A stretch of 64,000 bases of DNA from Parasphingorhabdus flavimaris (lineage in GTDB: Bacteria > Pseudomonadota > Alphaproteobacteria > Sphingomonadales > Sphingomonadaceae), in assembly GCF_013371215.1 (NCBI RefSeq), contig NZ_JABWMH010000001.1, positions 186,001 through 250,000 on the forward strand, in the 5' to 3' direction. The translations under genes and the position numbers were made by a program. Under the pieces are notes generated by a model. It saw only the letters and a program-made list of their open reading frames with translations. It made no database searches and was not told where the DNA came from. Every line of letters starts with the position of its first letter. Position 1 is the first letter of the stretch. Below are positions 9,428 to 18,269 of the stretch, one piece after another.

Positions 9428-10443
9428 GATGCTGCTCTTTTCAGATTTGTGTTTTGGGAGATCAATGGGTCGGAATCGGGGTGCAGGCTGGTGATCGCCG
9501 GTTTTCTCGCCACCCATATTTTTACCGTTAGTTCGCCGCCGTCCAGCGTCCGGGTCTGCACCAGCTCCAGCTTGGATGCGGTAAGCCAGCGCTTCATGCT
9601 GTCGTCGCTGAAGCCGAGGCGCGCGTGGGCATGTTCGGTGCGCAGATCTTCCCGGTCGTGAGCGGCAAAATCGGCGATGAGCACGATCCCGTTGGATTTC
9701 AGCACACGGGATACTTCCGCCAGTACCGCCTCCGGATGCTGTGCATAATGCAACACCTGATGCAGAATGACGCTATCGACCGCGCAATTGGCGACCGGCA
9801 GCTGGTTGAAATCGCCTTGCTTCAGATCGGTCTTCTGCACCAGCTTCAATCCGTCACCGGCTTCGCTCTCGAGCAGCTTCGCCCGCGCCAGCCGCAGCAT
9901 CTCGGGACTTTTGTCGAGGGCTATGACCGATTGGGCCGCCGGTCCGAACAATTCCACCATTCGCCCGGTTCCGGTCCCGATATCCAGCATCTTGCCAAGT
10001 TGCGCATCCCGCATCAGGGCGATCATCGCACGCTCGACTTCGGCTTCGGGCAGGTGCAGCGACCGGATCGCGTCCCATTCTTCGGCATGCGCTGCGAAAT
10101 AGCGCTCGGCCATCTCGGCACGTGCCTTGCGGACCGATGACAGTTGCGCCTGGTCCTGCATCGCCTGCTCCGACTTCGCGATCTTGTCGGATCGGAAAAT
10201 GCGTCCCAATATTTCCAGTTCGGACGCCGGTCCCGGTTTCAGGAAAACCCAGCTTCCTTCCTTGCGCCGCTCTGCCAGTCCGGCTTCATCCAATATCCTG
10301 ATATGGCGTGATATCCGGGGCTGGCTTTGATCCAGAATCTGTGCGAGTTCGCCGACTGCCAGTTCCATTTTCTGCAATAACAGCACGATTCGCAACCGCG
10401 TCGGGTCGGCAAGTGCTCTAAAAATGTTCAAAATATGATCCAT
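9424..10443 (-). CDS. ArsR-family regulator fused to a SAM-dependent methyltransferase domain
   Basis: 339-residue fusion. Residues about 1-90 form an ArsR winged helix-turn-helix (NIFRALADPTRLRIVLLL; recognition helix SQPRISRHIRILDEAGL). Residues about 150-300 form a class I methyltransferase fold (LDIGTGTGRMVELF motif I, then DSVILHQVLHY). No metal-binding ELCVCD-type motif is present, so it is not a metal sensor. As the first gene of the metF-metH operon it most likely senses SAM or SAH; SahR is a known ArsR-type regulator of this pathway in Proteobacteria. Whether the methyltransferase part is active or is only the ligand sensor cannot be told. The start at 10443 lies almost at the predicted transcription start, and no Shine-Dalgarno is visible. 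Confidence 0.9.
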   Translation of the reverse strand: MDHILNIFRALADPTRLRIVLLLQKMELAVGELAQILDQSQPRISRHIRILDEAGLAERRKEGSWVFLKPGPASELEILGRIFRSDKIAKSEQAMQDQAQLSSVRKARAEMAERYFAAHAEEWDAIRSLHLPEAEVERAMIALMRDAQLGKMLDIGTGTGRMVELFGPAAQSVIALDKSPEMLRLARAKLLESEAGDGLKLVQKTDLKQGDFNQLPVANCAVDSVILHQVLHYAQHPEAVLAEVSRVLKSNGIVLIADFAAHDREDLRTEHAHARLGFSDDSMKRWLTASKLELVQTRTLDGGELTVKIWVARKPAITSLHPDSDPLISQNTNLKRAAS

Positions 10444-10453
10444 CGTGGACAGG

Positions 10454-10482
10454 TATATAAAGAAATCTTTATATCTGGTCAA
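10454..10482 (-). promoter_or_regulatory. Promoter with embedded 20-bp palindromic operator for the methionine operon
   Basis: On the minus strand a -35 TTGACC (10477-10482) and a -10 TATATA (10454-10459) are separated by exactly 17 bp. A palindrome with perfect 9-bp arms, ATATAAAGA-aa-TCTTTATAT (10455-10474), fills the spacer and overlaps the -10. That is the usual place for an ArsR-type repressor site. The -10 ends 10 nt before the ATG at 10443, so the transcript would start about 2-5 nt before the start codon and be leaderless or nearly so. Autoregulation by the encoded ArsR-methyltransferase is inference. Confidence 0.75.
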
Positions 10483-10676
10483 TCGGCTAGATTTTCTGGG
10501 TTTCGGATTTGTTTGAGACCCGCATTCCCGTCAAAATTCCCGGTCATCATATTGTCACAAACGTTCTTCGTTGCGTTCGCACTGCCATATCGCTACACAC
10601 ACGCCCCGTAGGTCAATGGAGGAAACAACTTCAGGTCCTGCTTGGTTTTTTGAGGAATATAAAAAGGTTTACCCCA

Positions 10677-10946
10677 ATGAAAAAAGTTACAACATCATTC
10701 GTTTTGGCCGCTGCACTTGGCCTGGCTGCTTGCTCTGGCGCAGACAATGCTGAAACCGGCACCGAAGAAGTCGTAGAAGGCACGGAAGCAACTGCTGAAG
10801 AAGCTGCTGACGATGCAATGGATGCCGCTGAAGGCGCAGCCGACGCCATGGGCGATGCTGCTGCTGAAGCAACTGCAGAAGTTGATGCCGCTGCTGACGC
10901 TGCTGTTGCAGAAGTAGAAGCTGCTGCAGACAAAGCTGCTGAATAA
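10677..10946 (+). CDS. Small Ala/Glu-rich lipoprotein
   Basis: 89-residue predicted lipoprotein. The signal peptide ends in a lipobox, GLAAC, with Cys19 as the lipidation site. The mature part is almost entirely Ala, Glu, Asp and Thr in repeated AADAA/EAAAD patterns, likely one long amphipathic helix. That recalls Lpp-like or entericidin-like spacer lipoproteins, but no family can be named. AAGG lies 11 nt before the ATG. It uses many T-ending codons (gct, gtt, gat), as do the most highly expressed genes here, so it may be abundant. A strong terminator follows. It is divergent from the methionine operon. Confidence 0.8.
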   Translation: MKKVTTSFVLAAALGLAACSGADNAETGTEEVVEGTEATAEEAADDAMDAAEGAADAMGDAAAEATAEVDAAADAAVAEVEAAADKAAE

Positions 10947-10963
10947 GCTTTTCGGATTTTTAA

Positions 10964-10997
10964 GAAAAAGGGCTGCCTCCGGGTGGCCCTTTTTTTT
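10964..10997 (+). terminator. Intrinsic terminator after the Ala-rich lipoprotein gene
   Basis: The 9-bp arms AAAAAGGGC (10965-10973) and GCCCTTTTT (10986-10994) pair around a 12-nt loop. The 3' arm runs into eight T in a row, a textbook rho-independent terminator 18 nt after the stop codon. Confidence 0.9.
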
Positions 10998-11035
10998 GTC
11001 TTTGGTTCGGTCCGGATTGGCTTTATGAGGAGCGC

Positions 11036-11230
11036 ATGAGAAGCTTCCTATCTGCCTTGATTCTGACCGGACTGGTCGCCTGCGGTCCCGCGCAAAATGA
11101 TCCCGGTCCCGGCGGTGTAACCGTCGGCGAGGCCAAGGCGCTGGATGAAGCGGCAGAAATGCTCGACGAGCGCAACCTGCCACCGGAGTCGATCGAAAAC
11201 CCGGAAACGCTCCCCGCCGCGACCGATTAG
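11036..11230 (+). CDS. Small hypothetical lipoprotein
   Basis: 64-residue protein with a short signal peptide ending in a lipobox, LVACG (Cys17). The mature part is small, acidic and proline-containing, with no recognised domain. AGGAG stands 6 nt before the ATG, which supports real translation. It ends 3 bp before the convergent beta-lactamase-like gene. Function unknown. Confidence 0.7.
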   Translation: MRSFLSALILTGLVACGPAQNDPGPGGVTVGEAKALDEAAEMLDERNLPPESIENPETLPAATD

Positions 11231-11233
11231 TCG

Positions 11234-12322
11234 CTAGCCGGGATGGTAGCGGGCGACGGCTCTGGTCACCGACTGCATCAGACGCATACGTTCGGGGATT
11301 GAGGCGGTCGTGTCGCCCAGCATCACAACCACGGCATAGCGCGTGCCATCCGGCGCGGTCATGATACCGATATCATTATAACCGGTTGAGACCGCACCCA
11401 GCACCTGTCCGGTCCCGGTCTTGTGCAGAAACTCCCAGTCCGAGGGGACCCCGGCCTTCAGGCGGTTCGGTCCGCTCCGCGTGCGGCTCAATATCGATTG
11501 CAGCAACCGCGTCGAATTTTCCGACAGCAGTTCGCCACGCGCGAGCTTGTCCAGCGCGCGCGCAATCGCTTGCGGGCTGGCACCGTCAACCGGGTCGGCG
11601 AGATAGGCTTCGAGCGCCTGGCGTCGCCGCTCGACCGGTACATTGGCGCGGGCCGTGTAGAATGTCCGCCGATAGGAGAGGTTCTGTTTCCACTCCACGC
11701 CGGCGATGCCGCTCTGCAGCAGCCGTTCACCCGGACCGAAGCGTATTTTTCCAAGATCATGTTTGGCAAAGAATTTGCGGACGGCGTCGGGACCGCCTGC
11801 GTGGTTGAGCAGAGCGTCGTTCGCGGTATTGTCGCTGCTTGCGAGCGCCTTGTCGAGCAGCGTATAGACGGTCTTCACCACGGCGCCTTCGCGCTCGACC
11901 TCAGCCGCCATCGGCTGGTAGAATACAGTCAGATCCTCTTTGCCGATGCGGATCGGGTCCGACAGCGAGGCCTGGCCCTTGTCGATCTTGTCGAGCAAGG
12001 TCATCGCGACCCAGAGCTTGGAGACGCTCTGTTGCGGGAAATATTCGTCCATGCGATGCCCGAATTCCCATTCGCCATCGATCCGCTTGACCGCGATGCC
12101 GGTCTTGCCGGGAAAGCTGCGCCACAGGTCGGCGATTTCGCGGACCAGCGCCGGATTGGGGCGCTCCCGCGTGCTCCGGGTGATTGGAGTGTCGGCAGGG
12201 GCAGGATTTTGATATATTGGCGGCGTGCCCTTCTGCTGGACCACCGGCCGGTTTGACCCCGACGCACAGGCGGACAGGCTTATGGTCAGCAGCATTGCGA
12301 ATATATACCGAAACTGGATCAT
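11234..12322 (-). CDS. Class A beta-lactamase-like lipoprotein (serine hydrolase)
   Basis: 362-residue predicted lipoprotein (lipobox LSAC, Cys18), so probably membrane-anchored in the periplasm. The penicillin-binding fold motifs are in order: SVSK (S70xxK73), SSDN (S130-D131-N132) and HKTGTG (K234-T-G). Counting without gaps from SDN, with GGP at 143-145, places a glutamate at the position of Glu166 (GERLLQ), so the deacylating residue is kept. The residue equivalent to Asn170 is Gln. Substrate range cannot be predicted; it could be a true beta-lactamase or a related peptidoglycan hydrolase. The start MIQFRYIFAMLL gives a good signal peptide. The extra 40-residue linker after the lipobox is proline-rich. 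Confidence 0.85.
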   Translation of the reverse strand: MIQFRYIFAMLLTISLSACASGSNRPVVQQKGTPPIYQNPAPADTPITRSTRERPNPALVREIADLWRSFPGKTGIAVKRIDGEWEFGHRMDEYFPQQSVSKLWVAMTLLDKIDKGQASLSDPIRIGKEDLTVFYQPMAAEVEREGAVVKTVYTLLDKALASSDNTANDALLNHAGGPDAVRKFFAKHDLGKIRFGPGERLLQSGIAGVEWKQNLSYRRTFYTARANVPVERRRQALEAYLADPVDGASPQAIARALDKLARGELLSENSTRLLQSILSRTRSGPNRLKAGVPSDWEFLHKTGTGQVLGAVSTGYNDIGIMTAPDGTRYAVVVMLGDTTASIPERMRLMQSVTRAVARYHPG

Positions 12323-12480
12323 ATGCGGTCAATTCCCTGCTGTTGGATTTTCATAGGCCCTAATAACTAGGTGAACCGGTCTTAACAGGGGCATAACGGC
12401 GGATTGCGGTGAATGATTCTCCACCTGCGACAAAATGCTGAACCGCGCCCGGATTGCACTCGGCCCTGAAACAGGAAGCG

Positions 12481-13692
12481 CTATTTCTTGATACCGAAAT
12501 TGAGTCGCCGGGTGACGCTGTAATCCAGCGTGTTGACGAAAAAATAGGATATTATCCAGCGCAAGCGATTGAGAAAGGACCGGCGCGATTTGTGCAGGTC
12601 CGGGGTGATCGCTTGCGAATCCTCGTGCAACGCGTCGATGACGCCGCTCGCGTGACGGGCAAAGCCGGCATCTTCGATCCGCAACATGATCTCGACATTG
12701 ATGAACAGGCTGCGGAGGTCGAAATTCGCCGATCCGACGTAAACCGCATCATCGACGATCACCAGTTTCGTGTGAAGTCGTCGCGGCTGATATTCGAAAA
12801 TGCGGGCATGGCGCTTCAACAGATAGCCATATAGCAGCCTGCTGGCCCCGATCGTCGCGGCATTGTCGGTTTCGCCCGGCAATATGATCCGGATTTTTCC
12901 TCCCCGTTTCGATATTTTCGCGATGCGGCGCAACAGGCCCTGTCCCGGTGAAAAATAGGCAGAGACCAGATCGAGCCTGCGGGCATTTTCCAGATCGTTC
13001 TTGATCGCTCGTGCCCAGCGGCTCAGGCGATTGCTCGGTCCGCCCAGCAGCCAGCGGAACTGGCCGTCGCCGGCTTCCCAGTCGCGGACCATTTTTTGCA
13101 GAGACCGGATATTGCCATTGTCCCGATAGACCCAGTCGGACAAAAGACGATAATAATTGGCCAGGTTCCGAACCTCGGGTCCCGCGATCTCCAGACCGAG
13201 ATCCTCCCAGCTGTCGTCGGTCGAATCGCCGGTCTCATTCTGCCGATGGACGCTGAAATATTCGTCGGCGATGTTGAATCCGCCGATCAGGGCGCAACCG
13301 TCGTCGGCAATGATCATTTTCTGATGATTGCGGACAAAATAGCTCGACGAGAAATTCGGACTGAAGACCTTGAACTTGCCGCCGGCCTCGATCAGCGGCG
13401 CAAAAAACTTGCGCGGAGCGCCGTTGGAGCCGAAACTGTCGATCATCATCTCGACCTTCACGCCCCGGTCACAGGCCGCAACCAATATGTCGAGTATCTG
13501 CCTGCCGGTGCGGTCGTCTTCAAACATGTAGAAGAACAGTTTGAGGCTGTTCTGCGCGCTTTCGAGCAGGTCGATCAGTGCGGCGAGACGGACCGACGGG
13601 ACGCGGACGAGCCGCAGCCGGTTGCCTCCGACTTCACACCATTGGGGTGGATCGGCATAGGATATCGGGTTATTTCCAGTGGGAATTTCCAT
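12481..13692 (-). CDS. Phospholipase D-family protein, cardiolipin synthase-like
   Basis: 403-residue protein with two HKD motifs: NHQKMIIADD with GGFN after it, and HTKLVIVDD followed by VGSANFDLRS. The pair forms one active site in phospholipase D enzymes, which transfer phosphatidyl groups. Cardiolipin or other phospholipid synthesis is the usual role. No N-terminal membrane segments of the ClsA type are present, so it is closer to soluble or peripheral ClsB-like forms. ATG 13692 (MEIPTGN) is chosen; GAGG is only 2-3 nt upstream, and an earlier ATG at 13734 remains possible. It is divergent from rpoZ. Confidence 0.85.
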   Translation of the reverse strand: MEIPTGNNPISYADPPQWCEVGGNRLRLVRVPSVRLAALIDLLESAQNSLKLFFYMFEDDRTGRQILDILVAACDRGVKVEMMIDSFGSNGAPRKFFAPLIEAGGKFKVFSPNFSSSYFVRNHQKMIIADDGCALIGGFNIADEYFSVHRQNETGDSTDDSWEDLGLEIAGPEVRNLANYYRLLSDWVYRDNGNIRSLQKMVRDWEAGDGQFRWLLGGPSNRLSRWARAIKNDLENARRLDLVSAYFSPGQGLLRRIAKISKRGGKIRIILPGETDNAATIGASRLLYGYLLKRHARIFEYQPRRLHTKLVIVDDAVYVGSANFDLRSLFINVEIMLRIEDAGFARHASGVIDALHEDSQAITPDLHKSRRSFLNRLRWIISYFFVNTLDYSVTRRLNFGIKK

Positions 13693-13782
13693 GACCTCGA
13701 GGCATAGATTATCGCCGGTGCAGCGACAAACCATTAGATTGCAATTAGTTTGCCCGCCAATCTCTGAGCCGCACCAGTTTTG

Positions 13783-13811
13783 TTGACAAATCCCGCCCAT
13801 TTCCCTAGATG
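13783..13811 (+). promoter_or_regulatory. Likely sigma70 promoter of rpoZ
   Basis: TTGACA (13783-13788) is followed after exactly 17 bp by TAGATG (13806-13811). The start codon of rpoZ lies 41 bp further, with CAGGAG just before it. The -35 is a perfect match; the -10 is only fair. Confidence 0.6.
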
Positions 13812-13852
13812 CAGGCCTCTTTTCCACAATTTTGCAGAATCAGGAGCGGCTT

Positions 13853-14200
13853 ATGGCTCGCGTTACCGTTGAAGATTGCGTCGATAAAGTAACAAACCGG
13901 TTTGATCTGGTGTTGTTTGCTGCCCAGCGCGCACGTGAGATTTCAGGCGGCGAAGAGCTGACTGTCGACCGCGATCGCGATAAAAACCCGGTTGTGGCGC
14001 TGCGCGAAATCGCCGAAGAAACCATCAAGCCGAAGGATCTGGAAGAAAGCCTGATCCAGTCGCTGCAGAAGGTTCTCATCGACGATGATGACACGCCGGA
14101 TGAAATCGGTTCGATCAGCCAGTCGGCTGAAGCGCTTCGTCTGACCGCCGCCGCACCGCCACGCAGTGCCGGTGTTGCCGGAGACTATGGTCGCCGCTAA
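13853..14200 (+). CDS. rpoZ: DNA-directed RNA polymerase omega subunit
   Basis: 115-residue omega subunit, which helps assemble RNA polymerase and takes part in the ppGpp response. The N-terminus [20 protein letters not shown] and the following [11 protein letters not shown] and ALREIAEE are the family core. The C-terminal 40 residues, rich in acidic residues and alanine, are the variable tail usual in alphaproteobacteria. The ATG at 13853 has CAGGAG 6 nt upstream. It stands alone here, without the spoT/gmk neighbours of enterics, and ends at a bidirectional terminator shared with ftsH. Confidence 0.97.
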   Translation: MARVTVEDCVDKVTNRFDLVLFAAQRAREISGGEELTVDRDRDKNPVVALREIAEETIKPKDLEESLIQSLQKVLIDDDDTPDEIGSISQSAEALRLTAAAPPRSAGVAGDYGRR

Positions 14201-14224
14201 GCGATCCGCGTTACCGCGCGAGAC

Positions 14225-14258
14225 TATTCCAGACAAAAGAATATTCCAGACAAAAGAA
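14225..14258. repeat. Perfect 2 x 17-bp tandem repeat
   Basis: The unit TATTCCAGACAAAAGAA occurs twice in direct succession (14225-14241 and 14242-14258) between rpoZ and its terminator. The second copy runs into the terminator arm. The core ATATTCC recurs in the terminator loop. Confidence 0.9.
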
Positions 14259-14290
14259 AAGGCCGCCGGAATATTCCGAGCGGCCTTTTC
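14256..14290. terminator. Bidirectional terminator between rpoZ and ftsH
   Basis: Perfect 11-bp arms GAAAAGGCCGC (14256-14266) and GCGGCCTTTTC (14280-14290) enclose a loop that holds a 12-bp palindrome (CGGAATATTCCG), so the stem can extend. T-runs lie on both strands. It serves the convergent genes rpoZ and ftsH. Confidence 0.88.
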
Positions 14291-14328
14291 TTGTTCTGCT
14301 GCAGGAAGCGGGACCTGGTCCCGTTACC

Positions 14329-16281
14329 CTAGGCGCCTTGTGGTTTGGGGTCGCCAAACGGGCCCTTTTTCTTTCGTCCGGCTTTGGGGATGCTTCCGCC
14401 GACCGTCGGCACGGCGGCAGGTTTGACAACTTCCCCGTTCGGACGGGCCAGTTTGCCGGTCTTGACCAGTTCGTCGATATCGTCCCCAGACAGCGTCTCA
14501 TATTCGAGCAAGGCATTGGCCAGCGCGTGCAACTGCTTCTCGTTCGTGGTCAGCACATGCTTGGCACGGTCGTAGCTGTCGTCGATCAGCTTGCGGATCT
14601 CGAGATCGATCTTCTTCGCGGTCTCGTCCGACATGTGGACGCGCTGGGATTGCGAATAGCCGAGGAAGGTTTCGCCCTGTTCCTCTTCATATTGCAATGG
14701 TCCCATCAGGTCCGACATGCCCCACTGGGTAACCATGTCGCGGGCCAGCTTGGTCGCGTACTGGATGTCGCCGGAAGCGCCGGATGACACCTTGTCATAG
14801 CCGAAGATGATTTCCTCGGCGACGCGTCCGCCCATCGATACCGCCAGATTGGCGTGCATCTTGTCGCGGTGGTAGCTGTAATTGTCGCGTTCCGGCAGGC
14901 GCATCACCATGCCCAGCGCACGACCGCGCGGGATGATCGTCGCCTTGTGGATCGGATCGGAAGCCGGCTCGTGCACGGAGACCAGAGCATGACCCGCTTC
15001 GTGATAGGCGGTCATCTTCTTCTCGTCTTCGGTCATCACCATCGACTTGCGCTCGGTGCCCATCATGACCTTGTCCTTGGCATCCTCGAACTCGCTCATC
15101 GCGACCATCCGCTTGCCACGGCGGGCAGCCATCAGGGCGGCCTCGTTGACCAGATTGGCCAGATCGGCGCCGGAGAAGCCGGGTGTTCCGCGTGCAATGG
15201 TGCGCGCGTCGACATCGGGTGCCAGCGGCACTTTCTTCATGTGGACAGCCAAAATCTTCTCGCGGCCTTCAATATCGGGACGCGGCACGACCACCTGACG
15301 GTCAAAGCGGCCCGGACGGAGCAGGGCAGGGTCGAGCACGTCGGGACGGTTGGTCGCGGCGATGATGATGATACCTTCATTGGCCTCGAAACCGTCCATT
15401 TCGACCAGCAGCTGGTTCAGCGTCTGTTCGCGTTCGTCATTGCCATTGCCGAGACCGGCGCCACGATGGCGACCAACCGCGTCGATTTCGTCGATGAAGA
15501 CGATGCAAGGCGCGTTCTTCTTGGCCTGTTCGAACATGTCGCGGACACGGCTGGCGCCGACGCCGACAAACATTTCGACAAAATCGGAACCCGAGATCGA
15601 GAAGAACGGAACGCCTGCTTCGCCAGCGATAGCGCGGGCCAGCAGGGTTTTACCGGTACCGGGCGAACCGACCAGCAGCGCGCCTTTCGGTATCTGGCCG
15701 CCAAGCTTGGCAAAGCGACCGGGATTTTTCAGAAATTCGACAATCTCTTCCAGCTCTTCGCGCGCTTCATCAATGCCGGCAACATCCTGAAAAGTGACCT
15801 TGCCTTGCTTTTCCGTGAGAAGCTTGGCCTTTGACTTGCCAAAGCCCATGGCGCCCGAGCCGCTGCCTTTCTGCATCTGGCGCAGCACGAAAAAGGCGAT
15901 GCCGATGATCAGCAGGAAGGGCAGGGACTGGACGAGAATGATCTGCCAGATGCTGGCCTGTTCCTGTGCCTTGCCGCTATATTCGACGCCCTTTTCATCC
16001 AGAAGGGTGACCAGCGACGGATCGCTGCCAACCGGGGTGGTAGAGAATGTGTCGCCATTGGTGAGTTCGCCGGTGATCTTGTCCGGGGCGATGGCAACGC
16101 TTTTGACGCTACCTTCTTCAACCTTGTTGCGGAACGAGGAATAGCTGATCGCCGATCCCGCGTCGCTGGAGGCGCCGGCACCGAACATCGATACGGTGAG
16201 CAGCAGCGCTACGATGACGCCAGCCCAGATGAACATGCTCTTCATCCACGGGTTTTCTTTCGGATCCTGTTCGTCATTCAT
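14329..16281 (-). CDS. ftsH: ATP-dependent zinc metalloprotease FtsH
   Basis: 650-residue membrane AAA+ protease that degrades misassembled membrane proteins and short-lived regulators. Two N-terminal membrane segments (about 14-32 and 107-127) flank a periplasmic domain. The AAA module has Walker A GSPGTGKT (Gly-Ser where most have Gly-Pro), Walker [12 protein letters not shown] and the SRH arginines ([19 protein letters not shown]). The M41 protease site is HEAGH near 425. The first ATG ([12 protein letters not shown]) is used. It follows tilS on the same strand after a 167-bp gap that may carry its own promoter. The cpoB-tilS-ftsH order is common in alphaproteobacteria. Confidence 0.98.
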   Translation of the reverse strand: MNDEQDPKENPWMKSMFIWAGVIVALLLTVSMFGAGASSDAGSAISYSSFRNKVEEGSVKSVAIAPDKITGELTNGDTFSTTPVGSDPSLVTLLDEKGVEYSGKAQEQASIWQIILVQSLPFLLIIGIAFFVLRQMQKGSGSGAMGFGKSKAKLLTEKQGKVTFQDVAGIDEAREELEEIVEFLKNPGRFAKLGGQIPKGALLVGSPGTGKTLLARAIAGEAGVPFFSISGSDFVEMFVGVGASRVRDMFEQAKKNAPCIVFIDEIDAVGRHRGAGLGNGNDEREQTLNQLLVEMDGFEANEGIIIIAATNRPDVLDPALLRPGRFDRQVVVPRPDIEGREKILAVHMKKVPLAPDVDARTIARGTPGFSGADLANLVNEAALMAARRGKRMVAMSEFEDAKDKVMMGTERKSMVMTEDEKKMTAYHEAGHALVSVHEPASDPIHKATIIPRGRALGMVMRLPERDNYSYHRDKMHANLAVSMGGRVAEEIIFGYDKVSSGASGDIQYATKLARDMVTQWGMSDLMGPLQYEEEQGETFLGYSQSQRVHMSDETAKKIDLEIRKLIDDSYDRAKHVLTTNEKQLHALANALLEYETLSGDDIDELVKTGKLARPNGEVVKPAAVPTVGGSIPKAGRKKKGPFGDPKPQGA

Positions 16282-16448
16282 TGCGCATCATGTCCTGTAA
16301 TCGTTATGGCAGCGGATGATGGGTACCAAGCCGCAGCCTTGTCATTCCCCTAAAGATAGTCCTTTTACTGCGGATGACAATATGAACGGCAATGTTTTTC
16401 CCGATCAGAGTGATTGACCCGTCGCAGGACAATGGGGCCCCATCCGAT

Positions 16449-17402
16449 TTAGCTGGTCCGCCGCCTGGGCGCGGTCTGGAAAGTCCAGCGCTCTCCGCCC
16501 CGGCACAGGACATTGCCCAGGGTGATGGTTTCGCCGCGTTCTAGCGCGGCGATCGTCTGGTCAATCTGCTGACCGCGAGGGGACAGTGCGGGTTCGCAGC
16601 TATGCAGGCAATGGAGCAGCAGACGCCGTTGAATCTCGTGCGGAAATGCGGTCTTGCCCAGCAAGCACCCGCTATCCGTCGGTTCGACATGGTCGCGGGC
16701 AAGCTGTTCGACCTGCCATTCGATCGCCTCGCGCGCGGCGCCCAATGCGCTCGCGCTCTGGCTGGCGAGACTTGTGTCAAAGCCTTCCAGGTCCTTTAGC
16801 GCGTTGCGCACCCGCACCCGGTCAAAACCCTGATCGCGATTGGAAGGATCGTCGACCGCGTCGATGCCCTGAGCGGCGACATAGGCTTCCAGTGCCGATT
16901 TCTGAAAATGGAGCAGGGGCCGGATGATATGGCCCCTTTTCTCCCGGATGCCCGACATCCCGTCGATACCGCTGCCGCGCAATATCCGCATGATCATGGT
17001 CTCCAGCTGGTCATCGGCGTGATGAGCGGTTGCCAGCCAGTGGATATCCTGGGTCTTCATCCAGTCGTGCAGGAGCCCGTAGCGCGCGCGTCGTGCGGCG
17101 CTCTGGATGCTGCCGCGGATCGGAACAACCGGCCGGAGGATGGCATGGGGAATGCCGCGCTCGCGACAAAGCGAAGCGACAAATTCGGCCTCTGCGGTGG
17201 ACGCGGGGCGCAAGCCGTGATCGACGGTCGCTGCGGCAATGCGACCGGGAAAGGCCTCGGCGGACAGCAACAGCAAGGCGAGACTGTCGGGACCGCCCGA
17301 GACGGCCAGCCCCAATTTTTCGTCATTGGTCGTGAACGCGGGAACCAGCCGGAACAAAGCCTCCGCGAAATCCCTGTTCAGCGAGGCGATATCCTTGTCC
17401 AT
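16449..17402 (-). CDS. tilS: tRNA(Ile)-lysidine synthase
   Basis: 317-residue ATP-dependent enzyme that converts the wobble cytidine of the tRNA-Ile CAU anticodon to lysidine, so that AUA is read as isoleucine. The PP-loop motif SGGPDS is at 35-40, followed by ATVDHGLRPAS and LATAHHADDQLET, typical of TilS. It is shorter than E. coli TilS and lacks most of the C-terminal domain, as is usual in alphaproteobacteria. The start lies 3 nt after the cpoB stop codon, so the two are co-transcribed. Confidence 0.96.
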   Translation of the reverse strand: MDKDIASLNRDFAEALFRLVPAFTTNDEKLGLAVSGGPDSLALLLLSAEAFPGRIAAATVDHGLRPASTAEAEFVASLCRERGIPHAILRPVVPIRGSIQSAARRARYGLLHDWMKTQDIHWLATAHHADDQLETMIMRILRGSGIDGMSGIREKRGHIIRPLLHFQKSALEAYVAAQGIDAVDDPSNRDQGFDRVRVRNALKDLEGFDTSLASQSASALGAAREAIEWQVEQLARDHVEPTDSGCLLGKTAFPHEIQRRLLLHCLHSCEPALSPRGQQIDQTIAALERGETITLGNVLCRGGERWTFQTAPRRRTS

Positions 17403-17405
17403 GAG

Positions 17406-18269
17406 CTACTTGCAGTTGGCGGCGGCCTTGCCCGATGTTATCCGGTCAGCAAGGCGACCACTGGCAACCTCGGGATAGACATCCTGCAATTCTGCCAATA
17501 CCCGGCAGGCGTCGTCTTTCTTCTTCAGCTGTACCAGAGCGGTGCTCAGAAAATAGAGGCTGTCCGGCGCGCGTTCGCCGCGAGGCCTCTTCTGATAATT
17601 TTCGTACAAAGCGACCGATGCCAGGGCTGGCTTGCCGTCGTCGAGATAGGCGCGACCGAGCAGGTTCTGGGCGAAACTGGCCCGCCGATGGGTGGAGTGA
17701 TCCTCTGCGGCTTTCTTCAGCTGGGCCTGGGCTTCGGGGTAGAATTTGGCCTCCCACAGGCGGTAGCCGTAAATATAGGAATCTTCGGCAGCATCGCCGG
17801 TCTCCGGCATGACGATCGCCGCAACGCCGACGACCCGCTCGGGATCTGGCGCAGCTTCTGGCGCCGCCTTGGGGGCCGAACCGGCGGCTGTAGCCGTGGA
17901 AGCGGTTGTGCTCTGCTCGGACTGCATGTCGGCAGCGGCCAGCTTGTCCTCGATTTTCTTCAGCCGAAATCCGTTTTGCTCGACCTGGCCGGTAAGATTG
18001 GCAAGACTGGCTTCCAGCGCGTCGACCCGCGCGATCAGATCGGTGACGGCCGACGTCGTGTTGGTCGTAATGGGCGATGCCGGGTCGCTGTCGCCGGTGA
18101 TTTCGGGTTCGAAATAGCGGGTTGAGCCACCCTGGAAAACCTTGCGCTGAACCGCGCGCATCTCCTGTTCGAGCCGGTCCACGCGCTTGTCCGTATTCGC
18201 GCTCTGAGCCGACGCCGGCGTGCTGATCGCCAGGCTGGCGAGCAATAATGTAATACCGAATGTCTTCAT
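17406..18269 (-). CDS. cpoB: Tol-Pal system / cell division coordinator CpoB (YbgF)
   Basis: 287-residue periplasmic protein that links peptidoglycan synthesis with outer membrane constriction during division. A signal peptide (MKTFGITLLLASLAISTPASA) is followed by an N-terminal coiled coil (about 25-110; DRLEQEMRAVQRKV, RVDALEASLANLTGQVEQNG), an Ala/Pro-rich linker, and C-terminal TPR repeats (SYIYGYRLWEAKFYPEAQAQLKKAA and onward). The C-terminus (ITSGKAAANCK) ends on a cysteine-lysine. pal and tolB are not next to it here. GGAGG precedes the ATG. Two copies of CGGTATAT, 18 bp apart, lie just upstream (18285-18310) and may be part of its promoter. Confidence 0.9.
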   Translation of the reverse strand: MKTFGITLLLASLAISTPASAQSANTDKRVDRLEQEMRAVQRKVFQGGSTRYFEPEITGDSDPASPITTNTTSAVTDLIARVDALEASLANLTGQVEQNGFRLKKIEDKLAAADMQSEQSTTASTATAAGSAPKAAPEAAPDPERVVGVAAIVMPETGDAAEDSYIYGYRLWEAKFYPEAQAQLKKAAEDHSTHRRASFAQNLLGRAYLDDGKPALASVALYENYQKRPRGERAPDSLYFLSTALVQLKKKDDACRVLAELQDVYPEVASGRLADRITSGKAAANCK

